Below are positions 1 through 6,953 of a stretch of DNA of 9,205 bases, piece by piece. Position 1 is the stretch's first letter. Each line of letters begins with the position of its first letter. The position numbers and the translations under genes were made by a program. The DNA lies in assembly GCA_023416855.1 (NCBI GenBank), contig JAEZGU010000317.1, positions 1 to 9,205 on the forward strand, in the 5' to 3' direction. The DNA comes from Bacillota bacterium. GTDB lineage: Bacteria; Bacillota; Clostridia; Tissierellales; Sedimentibacteraceae. A model generated the notes under the pieces. That model had not been told where the DNA came from and did no database searches. It saw only the letters and a list, made by a program, of their open reading frames with translations.

Positions 1-2
1 TA

Positions 3-203
3 AATATCAGTTCTACTATTGAAACAATAATAATAACAGGCGGAGTAGCTTCTAATTCATTTATCAGAAAACATATATTGAATAATTTAGACAAAAATAT
101 CAATATATTATTGCCGACTAAAGAAAACGCAACTGATAATGCTATAGGTACAGCATTCCTTCCCATTATAGACAGGTGGTACAATGAAGTTAAAACCAAT
201 TAA
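3..203 (+). CDS. Kae1/TsaD-like (O-sialoglycoprotein endopeptidase-type) protein, C-terminal fragment
   Basis: The frame is open from the left edge and ends at TAA 201-203, giving about 66 C-terminal residues. The motif ITGGVASNSFIR is followed by ATDNAIGTAFLP. This pairing resembles the C-terminal part of the ASKHA ATPase fold of Kae1/TsaD proteins, where a GGVAxNxxLR segment precedes a TDNAxMIA segment. Clostridial genomes often carry such a Kae1-like gene beside xseA, separate from the true tsaD of tRNA t6A synthesis, and the context fits that paralogue. The motif is degenerate relative to TsaD (GTA instead of MIA), so a tRNA-modifying activity should not be assumed. It overlaps the start of xseA by 20 bp in another frame, suggesting co-transcription and translational coupling. 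The start and N-terminal domain are outside the window. Confidence 0.7.
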   Translation, partial: NISSTIETIIITGGVASNSFIRKHILNNLDKNINILLPTKENATDNAIGTAFLPIIDRWYNEVKTN

Positions 204-1368
204 AGTTTCAGTTTTGAACCAATACATAAAAAAATATTTAATGGGCAATTCAATTTTAAACAACCTAAGGGTTGAGGGTGAAATATCCAACATACGTTTA
301 AGTAAGACAGGCTATACTTATTTTACGTTGGGTGATGAAACTTCTATTATTAATTGTGTTGCTTTTTTTTCTGATAATATTTCTAAAAACGGAGATGCAA
401 TTATTGCAGAAGGCGAATTATCAGTTTACGAAGCTAAAGGTTCTTACCAGCTTATAGTGAGAAATATAGAACGAGTTGGATTAGGAAAAATACTAGTAGA
501 TTTAGAAATACTCAAAGAAAAGCTAAAAAAAGATGGTATGTTTGACAGACATAGAGACATACCTTTATATCCCAATAAAATAGGTATAATAACGTCTAAA
601 ACAGGCGCAGCAATTAAGGATATATTAAAAACCTTTGAAAGTGTTCGAGCCGATTTTGAAATTATAATATATAATACTTTAGTTCAAGGTGATAAATCAA
701 AAAATAATATAATTGATGGCATAAGATTTTTTAACAAAAATCAAACTGACGTTATATTAATTTCAAGAGGCGGAGGAAGCTTTGAAGATTTAAATGTATT
801 TAATGATTTAAATGTTGCTGAAGAAGTATATAAGTCCAATATACCTATAGTAACCGGTATAGGGCATGAAACCGATAGAACATTGACCGATTATGTTGCT
901 GATATTTATTGCCACACACCAACTGCAGCAGCAGAAAGAATAATAATAGGATATAGAGATGTAGAAGAAAAATTGAGAAATTATTTATTATTGTTAAAGC
1001 AAAATACATACAATAATTTAAATTATAAAAAGTCGGAACTAAAATCAAGCAAATATATTCTCAAAAATTACTTGCCTGTTGAATATATTTATAAAACTAA
1101 AAATGAAATTGAGAATTTTAAAAATTTAATGACAAATAAAATTAGTAAAAGAATTTTAGACATTGAATTCCAACTGAATATTATGAACGAAAAACTTAGC
1201 AGTTATAATTATAATAAACAATTGGAAAAAGGATTTACATTAATTTCAGATAAATCAGGTAACATTATTAAAAACATAGATCAAATTAAAACACACGACT
1301 TAATAAATATACATTTTAAAGGATTTGATGTATCTGCTGAAACTATAGAAATAAAAGAGGTGGAGTAA
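184..1368 (+). CDS. xseA: Exodeoxyribonuclease VII large subunit XseA
   Basis: This is the catalytic subunit of exonuclease VII, a cytoplasmic nuclease that degrades single-stranded DNA from both ends to oligonucleotides in repair and recombination. The 394 residues are close to the family's usual 400-450. Residues 5-100 form the OB-fold, with VEGEISNIR at 30-38 and TGYTYFTLGD at 42-51. The catalytic region carries GIITSKTGAAIKD (134-146), the hallmark SRGGGSFEDL (194-203), GIGHETDRTLTD (225-236) and HTPTAAAE (244-251). A helical, coiled-coil-prone stretch runs from about 255 to 340 and the C-terminal KGFTLISD cap is at 349-356. ATG 184 is chosen because the N-terminal KPIKVSVLNQYIK matches the family start and AGGTGG lies at 174-179. 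It overlaps the preceding gene by 20 bp and xseB by 1 bp (TAATG), as expected for a tightly coupled operon. No key residue appears to be missing. Confidence 0.97.
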   Translation: MKLKPIKVSVLNQYIKKYLMGNSILNNLRVEGEISNIRLSKTGYTYFTLGDETSIINCVAFFSDNISKNGDAIIAEGELSVYEAKGSYQLIVRNIERVGLGKILVDLEILKEKLKKDGMFDRHRDIPLYPNKIGIITSKTGAAIKDILKTFESVRADFEIIIYNTLVQGDKSKNNIIDGIRFFNKNQTDVILISRGGGSFEDLNVFNDLNVAEEVYKSNIPIVTGIGHETDRTLTDYVADIYCHTPTAAAERIIIGYRDVEEKLRNYLLLLKQNTYNNLNYKKSELKSSKYILKNYLPVEYIYKTKNEIENFKNLMTNKISKRILDIEFQLNIMNEKLSSYNYNKQLEKGFTLISDKSGNIIKNIDQIKTHDLINIHFKGFDVSAETIEIKEVE

Positions 1369-1574
1369 TGGAATACGAAAATTTTGAAGTTGCATTTGAG
1401 CACTTAAAAAGTATTATTGAGAAATTTGAAACAAATGACAATATATCCTTAGATGAATTAGTTAAAAATTATGAAGAGGGTATGAAAGCCTATGCATACT
1501 GCTCTAAAAAATTAGACGACACACAAAAGATAATTAAACTAATTGATGAAAATAATACCACAGATATTAATTGA
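1368..1574 (+). CDS. xseB: Exodeoxyribonuclease VII small subunit XseB
   Basis: This 68-residue protein is the non-catalytic partner of XseA; several copies bind the large subunit to form active exonuclease VII. Residues 5-20 (NFEVAFEHLKSIIEKF) form the first helix. The family signature SLDELVKNYEEGMKAY occupies residues 27-42, followed by a second helix with KKLDDTQKII. The length is normal for XseB (60-85 residues). Its ATG shares one base with the xseA stop codon, and a purine-rich AAGAGGTGGA at 1355-1364 inside the end of xseA serves as ribosome site, so synthesis is probably coupled to XseA. In many Firmicutes ispA and dxs follow directly; here the operon stops and a new promoter region begins. 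Confidence 0.95.
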   Translation: MEYENFEVAFEHLKSIIEKFETNDNISLDELVKNYEEGMKAYAYCSKKLDDTQKIIKLIDENNTTDIN

Positions 1575-1603
1575 ATAAATAATACCTTTATGCAAATTAA
1601 TAA

Positions 1604-1632
1604 TTGATATTTATAAATAATTATGATATACT
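1604..1632 (+). promoter_or_regulatory. Sigma-A type promoter with extended -10, upstream of tlyA
   Basis: TTGATA (1604-1609) and TATACT (1627-1632) are separated by 17 bp, and TG at 1624-1625 one base before the -10 makes an extended -10 element. Each hexamer differs from consensus at one position. It lies in the 126-bp gap between xseB and tlyA, about 70 bp before the tlyA start, and probably drives tlyA-argR-recN. Such matches can arise by chance in AT-rich DNA, but the correct spacing, extended -10 and location together make this one credible. Confidence 0.65.
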
Positions 1633-1700
1633 TTTATTGAATTGTTCATATTTTTTAAATAATTTTAGAATAATTATTAAAAGTATTGAAAGGGTATTGA

Positions 1701-2498
1701 ATGGAAGCTGTTCGTCTTGATGTATATATGCATAAAAATGGCTTATGTAAAAGTAGAGAAAGTGCTAAACAATTAATTCTAAACGAATGTGTTTATGTAA
1801 ATAACAAATTAATTACGAAACCATCTGTAAAAGTAAGCGATTTTGACGATATAACAATTGAAAGTAATTTTGAATATGTTGGTAGAGGTAGCTTAAAAAT
1901 TGAAAAAGCTGTAAATTTATTTAATATAAACATTGAAAATAAAGTTGCTGTGGATATTGGAGCTTCCACCGGAGGATTTACTGATTTTCTAATAAAAAAC
2001 AATGCTGATAAAGTATATGCAGTAGATGTTGGACACGATCAGCTACATGAAACCCTAAGAAATAATAGTAAAGTAGTAAATTTAGAAGGTACCAATTTTA
2101 GATATGTTGATGCCTCTATATTTAAAGAACCAATAGATTTGATTGTTATAGATGTTTCTTTTATATCATTAAAATTATTGATGCCAAAAATAAGTGAAAT
2201 TGCTACACAAAGTACAGATATTATAGCTTTAATTAAACCTCAGTTTGAAGCAGGAAGAGAAAAAGTCGGCAAAAATGGAATAGTTAAGAACAAATCTGTA
2301 CATCTTGAAGTATTAAACAATATTAATAAGTATTGTGAAGACAATAATTTGTCCATTAATAATATAACGTTTTCTCCTATTAAAGGGGGAGACGGCAACA
2401 TAGAATATTTAGCACATATTTTAAAAACAGAAAAAAGAATCAATAATGTAGAACTTAATTTTAAAGCATTGATAACATCTGCTTTTGAATTTTTATAA
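1701..2498 (+). CDS. tlyA: TlyA family S4-domain / FtsJ-like RNA 2'-O-methyltransferase
   Basis: Members of this family are SAM-dependent rRNA ribose 2'-O-methyltransferases (the mycobacterial one modifies 16S and 23S rRNA and affects capreomycin sensitivity; a haemolysin role was also proposed). Residues 4-60 are an S4 RNA-binding domain (LDVYMHKNGLCKSRESAKQ). A YVGRGSLKIEKA linker (59-70) matches the family's RGxxKLxxA. The Rossmann methyltransferase follows: SAM motif I DIGASTGGFTD (85-95), acidic motif AVDVGHDQLH (107-116), DVSFISL (151-157), KPQFEAGR (179-186) and GNIEYL (232-237). The 265-residue length is typical. GAAAGGG at 1688-1694 sets the start at ATG 1701. It is followed 21 bp later by argR. 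The nadK gene that often follows tlyA in clostridia is not here. The rRNA site modified in this organism cannot be read from sequence. Confidence 0.93.
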   Translation: MEAVRLDVYMHKNGLCKSRESAKQLILNECVYVNNKLITKPSVKVSDFDDITIESNFEYVGRGSLKIEKAVNLFNINIENKVAVDIGASTGGFTDFLIKNNADKVYAVDVGHDQLHETLRNNSKVVNLEGTNFRYVDASIFKEPIDLIVIDVSFISLKLLMPKISEIATQSTDIIALIKPQFEAGREKVGKNGIVKNKSVHLEVLNNINKYCEDNNLSINNITFSPIKGGDGNIEYLAHILKTEKRINNVELNFKALITSAFEFL

Positions 2499-2519
2499 AA
2501 TAATTTTATGAGGTGACAA

Positions 2520-2972
2520 ATGAAAAAGTATACGAGACAAACTAAAATTCTTGAACTTATTTCAAAAAAAGAAATTGAAACTCAAGAAGAGCTTGCCGAT
2601 GGTTTAAAGGCAATGGGAATTGACGTAACACAAGCAACAATATCGAGAGATATTAAGGAACTTCGATTAGTAAAGGTAATGTCTAAGAACGGAAAATATA
2701 AATACGCAACTATTGGACAAAGCCAAGAAGGCATAACAGACAGATTAAATAAAATATTTGAAAATTCTGTTGTTTCCATTGATAATGCCATGAATATTAT
2801 AGTTTTAAAAACCATTCCAGGCGCAGCACAAATTTGTGCTTCAGCTATCGATTATATGGGAGTAGAAGAAATAGTAGGAACTTTAGCAGGAGATGATACT
2901 GTCTTTGTTGCTATTAGAACTATGGAAAATATAGAACAAGTTTTGGAAGAGTTTAAAAAGAATATTAGATAA
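2520..2972 (+). CDS. argR: Arginine repressor ArgR/AhrC
   Basis: This is the arginine-responsive transcription regulator, which binds ARG boxes as a hexamer when loaded with L-arginine, repressing arginine biosynthesis and, in Bacillus, activating catabolism. The 150 residues are the standard size. Residues 3-66 form the winged helix-turn-helix, with TQEELADGLKAMG (21-33) and recognition segment VTQATISRDIKELRLVKV (36-53). The C-terminal oligomerisation and arginine-binding domain runs from about 75 to 150: GAAQICASAID (101-111) lies at the trimer interface and GTLAGDDTVFVA (120-131) contains the paired Asp residues (125-126) that contact arginine. A strong GAGGTGA (2510-2516) precedes ATG 2520 closely. 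Its place between tlyA and recN is conserved across Firmicutes and does not imply a link to arginine genes, none of which are in the window. I saw no convincing ARG box nearby. Confidence 0.96.
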   Translation: MKKYTRQTKILELISKKEIETQEELADGLKAMGIDVTQATISRDIKELRLVKVMSKNGKYKYATIGQSQEGITDRLNKIFENSVVSIDNAMNIIVLKTIPGAAQICASAIDYMGVEEIVGTLAGDDTVFVAIRTMENIEQVLEEFKKNIR

Positions 2973-2982
2973 CGGTGATATA

Positions 2983-4647
2983 ATGCTTTTAACTTTAAAT
3001 ATAAGCAATTTTGCAATATTCGAAAAACAAACTATTGACTTTGACAGCGGCTTTAATGTATTTACTGGAGAAACAGGCTCAGGTAAATCTATTTTAATAG
3101 AAGCATTATCTTTAATATTAGGCGAAAGAGCTTCTAAGGACTTAATCCGAAAAGGAAAAAGTAGCGCTCTATTAGAAGCTATTTTTGATGTAAATGATAA
3201 TATAAATTTTTATAATTTTTTAGAGAAAAATAGTATTGAAGTAAATTCAGAAGATTATATTATAATTTCAAGGGAAATTTATGATAATGGAAAAAGCATA
3301 AGTAAGATTAATGGTAAGACTGTTCCATTAAATATAATTAAAGAAGCAGGAAGTTATTTAATAGATATATACGGTCAATTCGGTCATGAAAGTTTATTTA
3401 AAAAAGAGAATCATATCTTATTATTAGATGGTTTAATTCAAAAAGAATTAGCTCCAACTCTTGAAGAATACACTAAACTTTATAGAGAATATAATACATT
3501 GGTAAAAGAAATTGACTCTTTGCAAAGTAAATTAGTAAATAAAGATGTAAAAATTGAACAGCTACAATTTGAAATAAATGAAATTGATGAAGCAAATATC
3601 AAGGAATTAGAAGAGGAAGAGCTTTTAAAAAACATAAAAAAACTTTCAAATATTCAGGAAATTCAAAGCTCCTTATATGAAGTAAACAATATACTTAGCA
3701 ATAATAATTTAAATGATGTTTACAATATACTTAGTAAGATTAAGGGATATGATGATGCTTTAGCTAATTTTATTTCAAAACTTGATATTTTATTAGAGGA
3801 ATTACAATATTTCAAATATGATTTGAGAGATTATATAGAATCATTAGATTTTGATGAAGAGAAATTGAACAATATTGAACAAAGAATGTCTCTAATAAAC
3901 AGATTAAAAAGAAAATATGGTTTTACAATTGAAAAAATAAAAGAGTATCAGAATTCTGCCAGTGAAGAATTAGAAATATTATTGAAAGCTGAATCAAATC
4001 TTAACTTATTAATTAAAGAAAAAGCCGTTATATTGAAAAAAATTGAAGAGTATTCTGATTTAATTACTTCTAAAAGAAAAAAGGCTGCTAAAAAATTAGA
4101 ATCAGAAATATTGAATGAACTAAATGATTTAAATATGAAAAATATAAAATTTAAAGTTGAAATTAGCAAAAAGGACAATTATTCATTAGATGGTATTGAT
4201 AATGTTGAATTTTTGATTTCAACTAATGTAGGTAGCGATTTAAATTCAGTTCAAAAGGTTGTTTCCGGAGGAGAAGCTTCCCGTATAATGCTTGCGTTTA
4301 AAAAAATCAGCAGTGATATTGAAAGTGGTCAAACAATGGTGTTTGATGAAATTGATTCAGGAATAAGTGGCAAAACGGCTCAGATGGCCGGTATAAAAAT
4401 GAATTACATATCTACAAATCACCAAGTTATATGTATAACTCATTCGCCTCAAATAGCTTCAATTTCGAAAAATCATTTTTTAATTGAAAAAAATATTATT
4501 GGAAACAATACTTACAGTACAGTTAAAAAATTAAATAAAGAAAATAAAATCCATGAAATTGCGCGTTTATTAAGTGGAATGAAAGTTACGGAAAAATCAC
4601 TAAATAATGCTAAGGAATTGATAGAATCAAGCAATATAAATAATTAA
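2983..4647 (+). CDS. recN: DNA repair protein RecN
   Basis: RecN is an SMC-like ABC ATPase that gathers at double-strand breaks and promotes recombinational repair. The 554 residues match the usual 550-570. The N-terminal lobe has Walker A GETGSGKS (29-36) and a Q-loop region DIYGQFGHESL (128-138). A long Glu/Lys/Leu-rich coiled coil fills roughly residues 160-380. The C-terminal lobe has signature VSGGEASR (427-434), Walker B TMVFDEIDSGISG (451-463) and ITHSPQIAS (485-493), so the ATPase set is complete. The Q-loop normally reads close to IHGQHEHQ; here both flanking His are replaced (Tyr, Phe) while Gln132 stays. ATG 2983 begins 10 bp after argR with a modest GGTGAT (2974-2979), so translation probably depends on the operon. 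Two exact 13-bp copies 36 bp apart (3686-3698, 3722-3734) give an in-frame NILS repeat in the coiled coil. Confidence 0.96.
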   Translation: MLLTLNISNFAIFEKQTIDFDSGFNVFTGETGSGKSILIEALSLILGERASKDLIRKGKSSALLEAIFDVNDNINFYNFLEKNSIEVNSEDYIIISREIYDNGKSISKINGKTVPLNIIKEAGSYLIDIYGQFGHESLFKKENHILLLDGLIQKELAPTLEEYTKLYREYNTLVKEIDSLQSKLVNKDVKIEQLQFEINEIDEANIKELEEEELLKNIKKLSNIQEIQSSLYEVNNILSNNNLNDVYNILSKIKGYDDALANFISKLDILLEELQYFKYDLRDYIESLDFDEEKLNNIEQRMSLINRLKRKYGFTIEKIKEYQNSASEELEILLKAESNLNLLIKEKAVILKKIEEYSDLITSKRKKAAKKLESEILNELNDLNMKNIKFKVEISKKDNYSLDGIDNVEFLISTNVGSDLNSVQKVVSGGEASRIMLAFKKISSDIESGQTMVFDEIDSGISGKTAQMAGIKMNYISTNHQVICITHSPQIASISKNHFLIEKNIIGNNTYSTVKKLNKENKIHEIARLLSGMKVTEKSLNNAKELIESSNINN

Positions 4648-4676
4648 ACGGTTTATTCAGTATAACATATTCTAAC

Positions 4677-4703
4677 TTTTCACAAAAAAGGTACTTGTGA
4701 AAA
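4677..4703. repeat. Perfect 9-bp inverted repeat TTTTCACAA-N9-TTGTGAAAA upstream of spoIVB
   Basis: The arms at 4677-4685 and 4695-4703 are exact reverse complements with a 9-nt spacer. No T-run follows the right arm on the + strand (it continues in A's), so it is not a standard terminator for recN. It overlaps the probable -35 region of the candidate spoIVB promoter, where an operator could sit. I do not recognise it as a Spo0A box (TGTCGAA-like) or as an ARG box. Function unknown. Confidence 0.5.
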
Positions 4704-4720
4704 AAAGACATTAGTATAAT
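4692..4720 (+). promoter_or_regulatory. Candidate promoter for spoIVB (consensus -10 TATAAT)
   Basis: A perfect TATAAT lies at 4715-4720, about 50 bp before the spoIVB start. With 17-bp spacing the -35 would be TACTTG (4692-4697), a weak match; TTGTGA (4695-4700) is a better hexamer but only 14 bp away. In Bacillus spoIVB is read by the forespore factors sigma-F and sigma-G. I looked for a sigma-G type pair (GHATR with CATNHTA) in 4648-4768 and found none that convinced me. The -10 is solid as sequence; the sigma factor is uncertain. Confidence 0.4.
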
Positions 4721-4756
4721 ACAAACACTTAGTGGAGAAATTAAAGATAAAACTTG

Positions 4757-4762
4757 AAGGAG
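4757..4762 (+). promoter_or_regulatory. Ribosome binding site deciding the spoIVB start
   Basis: AAGGAG ends six bases before ATG 4769. A TTG five codons upstream (4754) is in frame but overlaps this site and has no ribosome site of its own, so ATG 4769 is preferred. Confidence 0.85.
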
Positions 4763-4768
4763 TGCAGA

Positions 4769-5860
4769 ATGAAAAATTTCGCAAAAAGAGTTTTATTCTT
4801 TATTTTTTTTATTGCAATTTTAGTTACGGCCTTTTATTTTGGCTATGATTTAAAAACTAATCCATATATTTTTACTAAATTAAATGGAAATGAAGTTATC
4901 GAATCAGGGGGGCAATATATTATTCCCGGTGGTCAAACCATTGGGGTCGAATTGAAAACGAAAGGAGTTTTAATTGTAGGTTTAGCAGATATAGTAAACA
5001 CTGACAAAATATCTATATCTCCTGCGAAAATCTCAGGTATTGAAATTGGAGATAAAATTTTAACCATAGATTCAAAAAAAATAGAAACAATAAATGAAAT
5101 ATTAAAGTATACAGAAGAAAATGGAATTAAGGAATATAAATTTACAATAGAACGAGATGGAAAAATACTAAATTTCAATATAACCCCTGTTAAAACTTTA
5201 GAAAATAATGATATCAAGTTTGGATTTTGGGCTAGAGATGATATAGCAGGTATTGGTACCGTTACTTTTGTTGATCCAAAAACAGGAAAATTCAGTGCTA
5301 TTGGACATGGTATATCTGATTCAGAAACAGGAAGATTAATTGATATAGAGTCGGGAACAATTTGTAAAGCTAACATAACTAATATTAAACTTGGCAAAAA
5401 AGGAGAACCGGGAGAAATTATCGGTTATATATTAAATAATGAGAACAAACTTGGTATTGTTGAAAGTAATACTAATTTTGGTATCTATGGAAATATAAAT
5501 GAGGAAAGCTTAGGTTTTTTTAGCAACAATTTAATGCAAATAGGAAAAAAAGAAGAAATAAGAATTGGTCCGGCACAAATATATTCATGTGTAAATAATG
5601 CAATTAAAGTATATGATGTAGAAATAACTAAAGTTTTTTATCAAAATAAGCCCGGAGAAAAAAGTTTCGTCATTAAAATTATTGATAATGAGTTATTAGA
5701 ATTAACAAACGGAATTATTCAAGGTATGAGTGGATGCCCAGTTATTCAAAATAATAAAGTTGTAGGTGCTGTAACTCATGTTTTTATGAATGATCCAACA
5801 AAAGGATATGGAATATATATTGAATGGATTTTAGACGAAGTATATGGTAACGATCAATAG
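4769..5860 (+). CDS. spoIVB: SpoIVB, PDZ-domain serine peptidase (family S55) of sporulation
   Basis: SpoIVB is made in the forespore, crosses into the intermembrane space and cleaves SpoIVFA, which releases SpoIVFB to activate pro-sigma-K in the mother cell; in clostridia the downstream target can differ. Using ATG 4769 the protein has 363 residues, shorter than the roughly 425 of Bacillus. A single membrane anchor spans residues 7-25, preceded by Lys/Arg. A PDZ domain covers about 55-140 (GVLIVGLAD at 66-74, SGIEIGDKILTID at 89-101). The peptidase domain shows AIGHGISD with His180, Asp306 in IKIIDNELL, and Ser321 in IIQGMSGCPVIQ. The Asp-Ser spacing of 15 equals Bacillus D363-S378, and His180 lies within one residue of the H236 position. 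The usual GMSGSP reads GMSGCP, which spares the nucleophile. AVTHVFMNDPTKGYG (334-348) is characteristic. It precedes spo0A, as in most spore formers. Confidence 0.95.
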   Translation: MKNFAKRVLFFIFFIAILVTAFYFGYDLKTNPYIFTKLNGNEVIESGGQYIIPGGQTIGVELKTKGVLIVGLADIVNTDKISISPAKISGIEIGDKILTIDSKKIETINEILKYTEENGIKEYKFTIERDGKILNFNITPVKTLENNDIKFGFWARDDIAGIGTVTFVDPKTGKFSAIGHGISDSETGRLIDIESGTICKANITNIKLGKKGEPGEIIGYILNNENKLGIVESNTNFGIYGNINEESLGFFSNNLMQIGKKEEIRIGPAQIYSCVNNAIKVYDVEITKVFYQNKPGEKSFVIKIIDNELLELTNGIIQGMSGCPVIQNNKVVGAVTHVFMNDPTKGYGIYIEWILDEVYGNDQ

Positions 5861-5863
5861 AAT

Positions 5864-5909
5864 AAAGTCACTCTTGGAACATTTTCTGTGCTCTAAGGTG
5901 ACTTTTTTT
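5864..5909 (+). terminator. Intrinsic terminator after spoIVB
   Basis: AAAGTCAC (5864-5871) pairs with GTGACTTT (5898-5905). CTT/AAG and further imperfect pairs extend the stem inwards past one bulged T. The 3' arm runs into seven T's (5903-5909). It starts three bases after the spoIVB stop, ending that transcript and insulating spo0A. Confidence 0.88.
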
Positions 5910-5959
5910 CATTTTTTAAGTATAATATTGTAAAATCATAATATATATATAAATATAAT

Positions 5960-5978
5960 AAAAAATTTAAAATTTTTT
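5960..5978. repeat. AT-only palindrome in the spo0A leader
   Basis: AAAAAATTT (5960-5968) and AAATTTTTT (5970-5978) are perfect inverted arms around one A. It sits in an extremely AT-rich stretch of about 80 bp (5910-5990) upstream of the spo0A promoter. A-tracts like this bend DNA, which may help promoter activity, but in such AT-rich DNA the palindrome could be chance. Confidence 0.3.
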
Positions 5979-5997
5979 TATATAAAAAAAGGGATTT

Positions 5998-6026
5998 TTG
6001 TTATTTGTGCGTATTATATATATAGT
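5998..6026 (+). promoter_or_regulatory. Candidate sigma-A promoter for spo0A
   Basis: TTGTTA (5998-6003), 17-bp spacer, TATAGT (6021-6026). Transcription would begin near 6033, leaving a very short leader before the ribosome site. In Bacillus spo0A has a vegetative sigma-A and a sporulation sigma-H promoter. I found no good sigma-H pair (AGGAWWW with GAAT at 11-14 bp) and no Spo0A box in 5906-6048. The region is so AT-rich that alternative -10 boxes exist, for example TATAAT at 5954-5959. Confidence 0.45.
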
Positions 6027-6035
6027 GAATATATT

Positions 6036-6041
6036 AGGGGG
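6036..6041 (+). promoter_or_regulatory. Ribosome binding site deciding the spo0A start
   Basis: AGGGGG lies seven bases before ATG 6049. An in-frame TTG at 5998 would add 17 residues that do not resemble a receiver domain and would coincide with the candidate -35, so ATG 6049 is the start. Confidence 0.85.
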
Positions 6042-6048
6042 TATTATA

Positions 6049-6843
6049 ATGCAAAAAAAAGTAAAAATAGTTATCGCAGACGACAACAAGGAATTTAGGT
6101 TAATTTTAAAGGATTTCCTTACCAGCAAAAATGTTTTTGATGTAGTGGATATGGCAGATGATGGTTTAAAGGCGTTAGATGCAGTAGAAAAGCATGAACC
6201 TGACATACTCATACTTGATATCATTATGCCACATTTAGACGGTTTAGGTGTAATTGAAAAATTGCACAAGAAGGAATTGAAAAAATTCCCTAAAGTAATT
6301 ATATTGTCTGCAGTGGGACATGATAAGGTTACACAAAGAGCAATTAACATGGGGGTTGATTACTACATTGTAAAACCATTTAATTTTGAATCATTTTCTG
6401 AAAGATTATTGCAAATATCTGAATTGGAATCATCAAGAATTCAAAATAAAAACAAAGAAATAATTTATAATGAAAAAGTTAATACAGAATTATCGCTTGA
6501 AGTTAAAATAACTGATATATTACACGAAGTTGGAGTTCCAGCACATATTAAGGGCTATCAATATTTAAGAACATCCATAATAGATGTTGTTAATAATATC
6601 GAAATATTAGGAGCTATAACCAAGGAATTATATCCTATGATAGCAGCTAAATATAATACTACTCCAAGTAGAGTAGAAAGAGCTATCCGTCATGCTATAG
6701 AAGTTGCATGGACAAGGGGTAAAATTGAAACAATAAATAATATTTTTGGGTATACTATACATAACAATAAAGGAAAACCGACTAACTCTGAGTTTATTGC
6801 TATGATAGCTGATAAACTTCGATTAGAACAAAAAGTGTCATAA
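6049..6843 (+). CDS. spo0A: Stage 0 sporulation protein A (Spo0A), response regulator
   Basis: Spo0A is the master regulator of entry into sporulation; once phosphorylated it dimerises and binds 0A boxes. The 264 residues compare with 267 in Bacillus. The receiver domain (4-125) has the acidic pocket IADDNKEF (9-16), phosphoacceptor Asp57 in LILDIIMP (54-61), the Ser/Thr switch in ILSAVG (85-90) and Lys109 in YIVKPF (106-111). A linker (about 126-147) leads to the Spo0A-specific effector domain (150-264): ITDILHEVGVPAHIKGYQYL (154-173) and recognition region TPSRVERAIRHAIEVAW (205-221), both nearly invariant in the family. The C-terminal KPTNSEFIAMIADKL is also typical. All functional residues are present. 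It is insulated from spoIVB by a terminator and so is probably transcribed alone from its own promoter. No cognate sensor kinase is in the window. Confidence 0.98.
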   Translation: MQKKVKIVIADDNKEFRLILKDFLTSKNVFDVVDMADDGLKALDAVEKHEPDILILDIIMPHLDGLGVIEKLHKKELKKFPKVIILSAVGHDKVTQRAINMGVDYYIVKPFNFESFSERLLQISELESSRIQNKNKEIIYNEKVNTELSLEVKITDILHEVGVPAHIKGYQYLRTSIIDVVNNIEILGAITKELYPMIAAKYNTTPSRVERAIRHAIEVAWTRGKIETINNIFGYTIHNNKGKPTNSEFIAMIADKLRLEQKVS

Positions 6844-6907
6844 TTGCTTACATTTTCAATTACTTAGTACATATTCAGTAAACAGGCTAATTCACCAATT
6901 TATTTGA

Positions 6908-6953
6908 CCTACAGCCATTTTTCTCTCCCTTTGGTCGTAAAAATGGGGTTAGG
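6908..6953. repeat. Fold-back intergenic element, possible dispersed repeat
   Basis: CCATTTTT (6915-6922) and AAAAATGG (6939-6946) are perfect inverted arms around a 16-nt loop that itself holds a short CC-TTT-GG fold. Outside them, after a symmetric 3x3 internal loop, CCTA (6908-6911) pairs with TAGG (6950-6953). Bases 6901-6960 contain 24 G/C of 60 (40%), clearly above the surrounding intergenic DNA. No T-run follows on either strand, so it is a poor terminator. It lies between the spo0A stop and the Nudix promoter. It looks like a small palindromic repeat unit, but only one copy is visible here. Confidence 0.45.

Noticed and set aside
1600..1681. AT-only inverted repeats after xseB as a terminator
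   Set aside because: Stems are short, contain almost no G-C pairs and have no following T-run; in DNA this AT-rich they are expected by chance.
3686..3734. Exact 13-bp direct repeat (ACAATATACTTAG) 36 bp apart in recN
   Set aside because: In frame and within the coiled coil, where short repeats are expected; probably a trivial local similarity.
4677..4703. The spoIVB-upstream inverted repeat as a recN terminator
   Set aside because: The right arm is followed by A's, not T's, on the transcribed strand.
4754..4768. Upstream TTG start for spoIVB
   Set aside because: It overlaps the AAGGAG that serves ATG 4769 and lacks its own ribosome site.
4933..5397. Minus-strand open frame of 154 codons inside spoIVB
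   Set aside because: Antisense shadow of a well-supported PDZ/S55 protease; Ser/Pro/Ile-rich translation without recognisable domains.
5991..6030. Sigma-H promoter for spo0A (AGGGATTT with GTGAAT)
   Set aside because: The two elements are about 27 bp apart, far beyond the 11-14 bp sigma-H spacing.
5998..6048. Upstream TTG start for spo0A
   Set aside because: Adds 17 hydrophobic residues not found in Spo0A and overlaps the candidate -35; AGGGGG fits ATG 6049.
5967..6350. Minus-strand open frame of 127 codons opposite the start of spo0A
   Set aside because: Antisense to the invariant receiver domain and its promoter; no domain or ribosome site.
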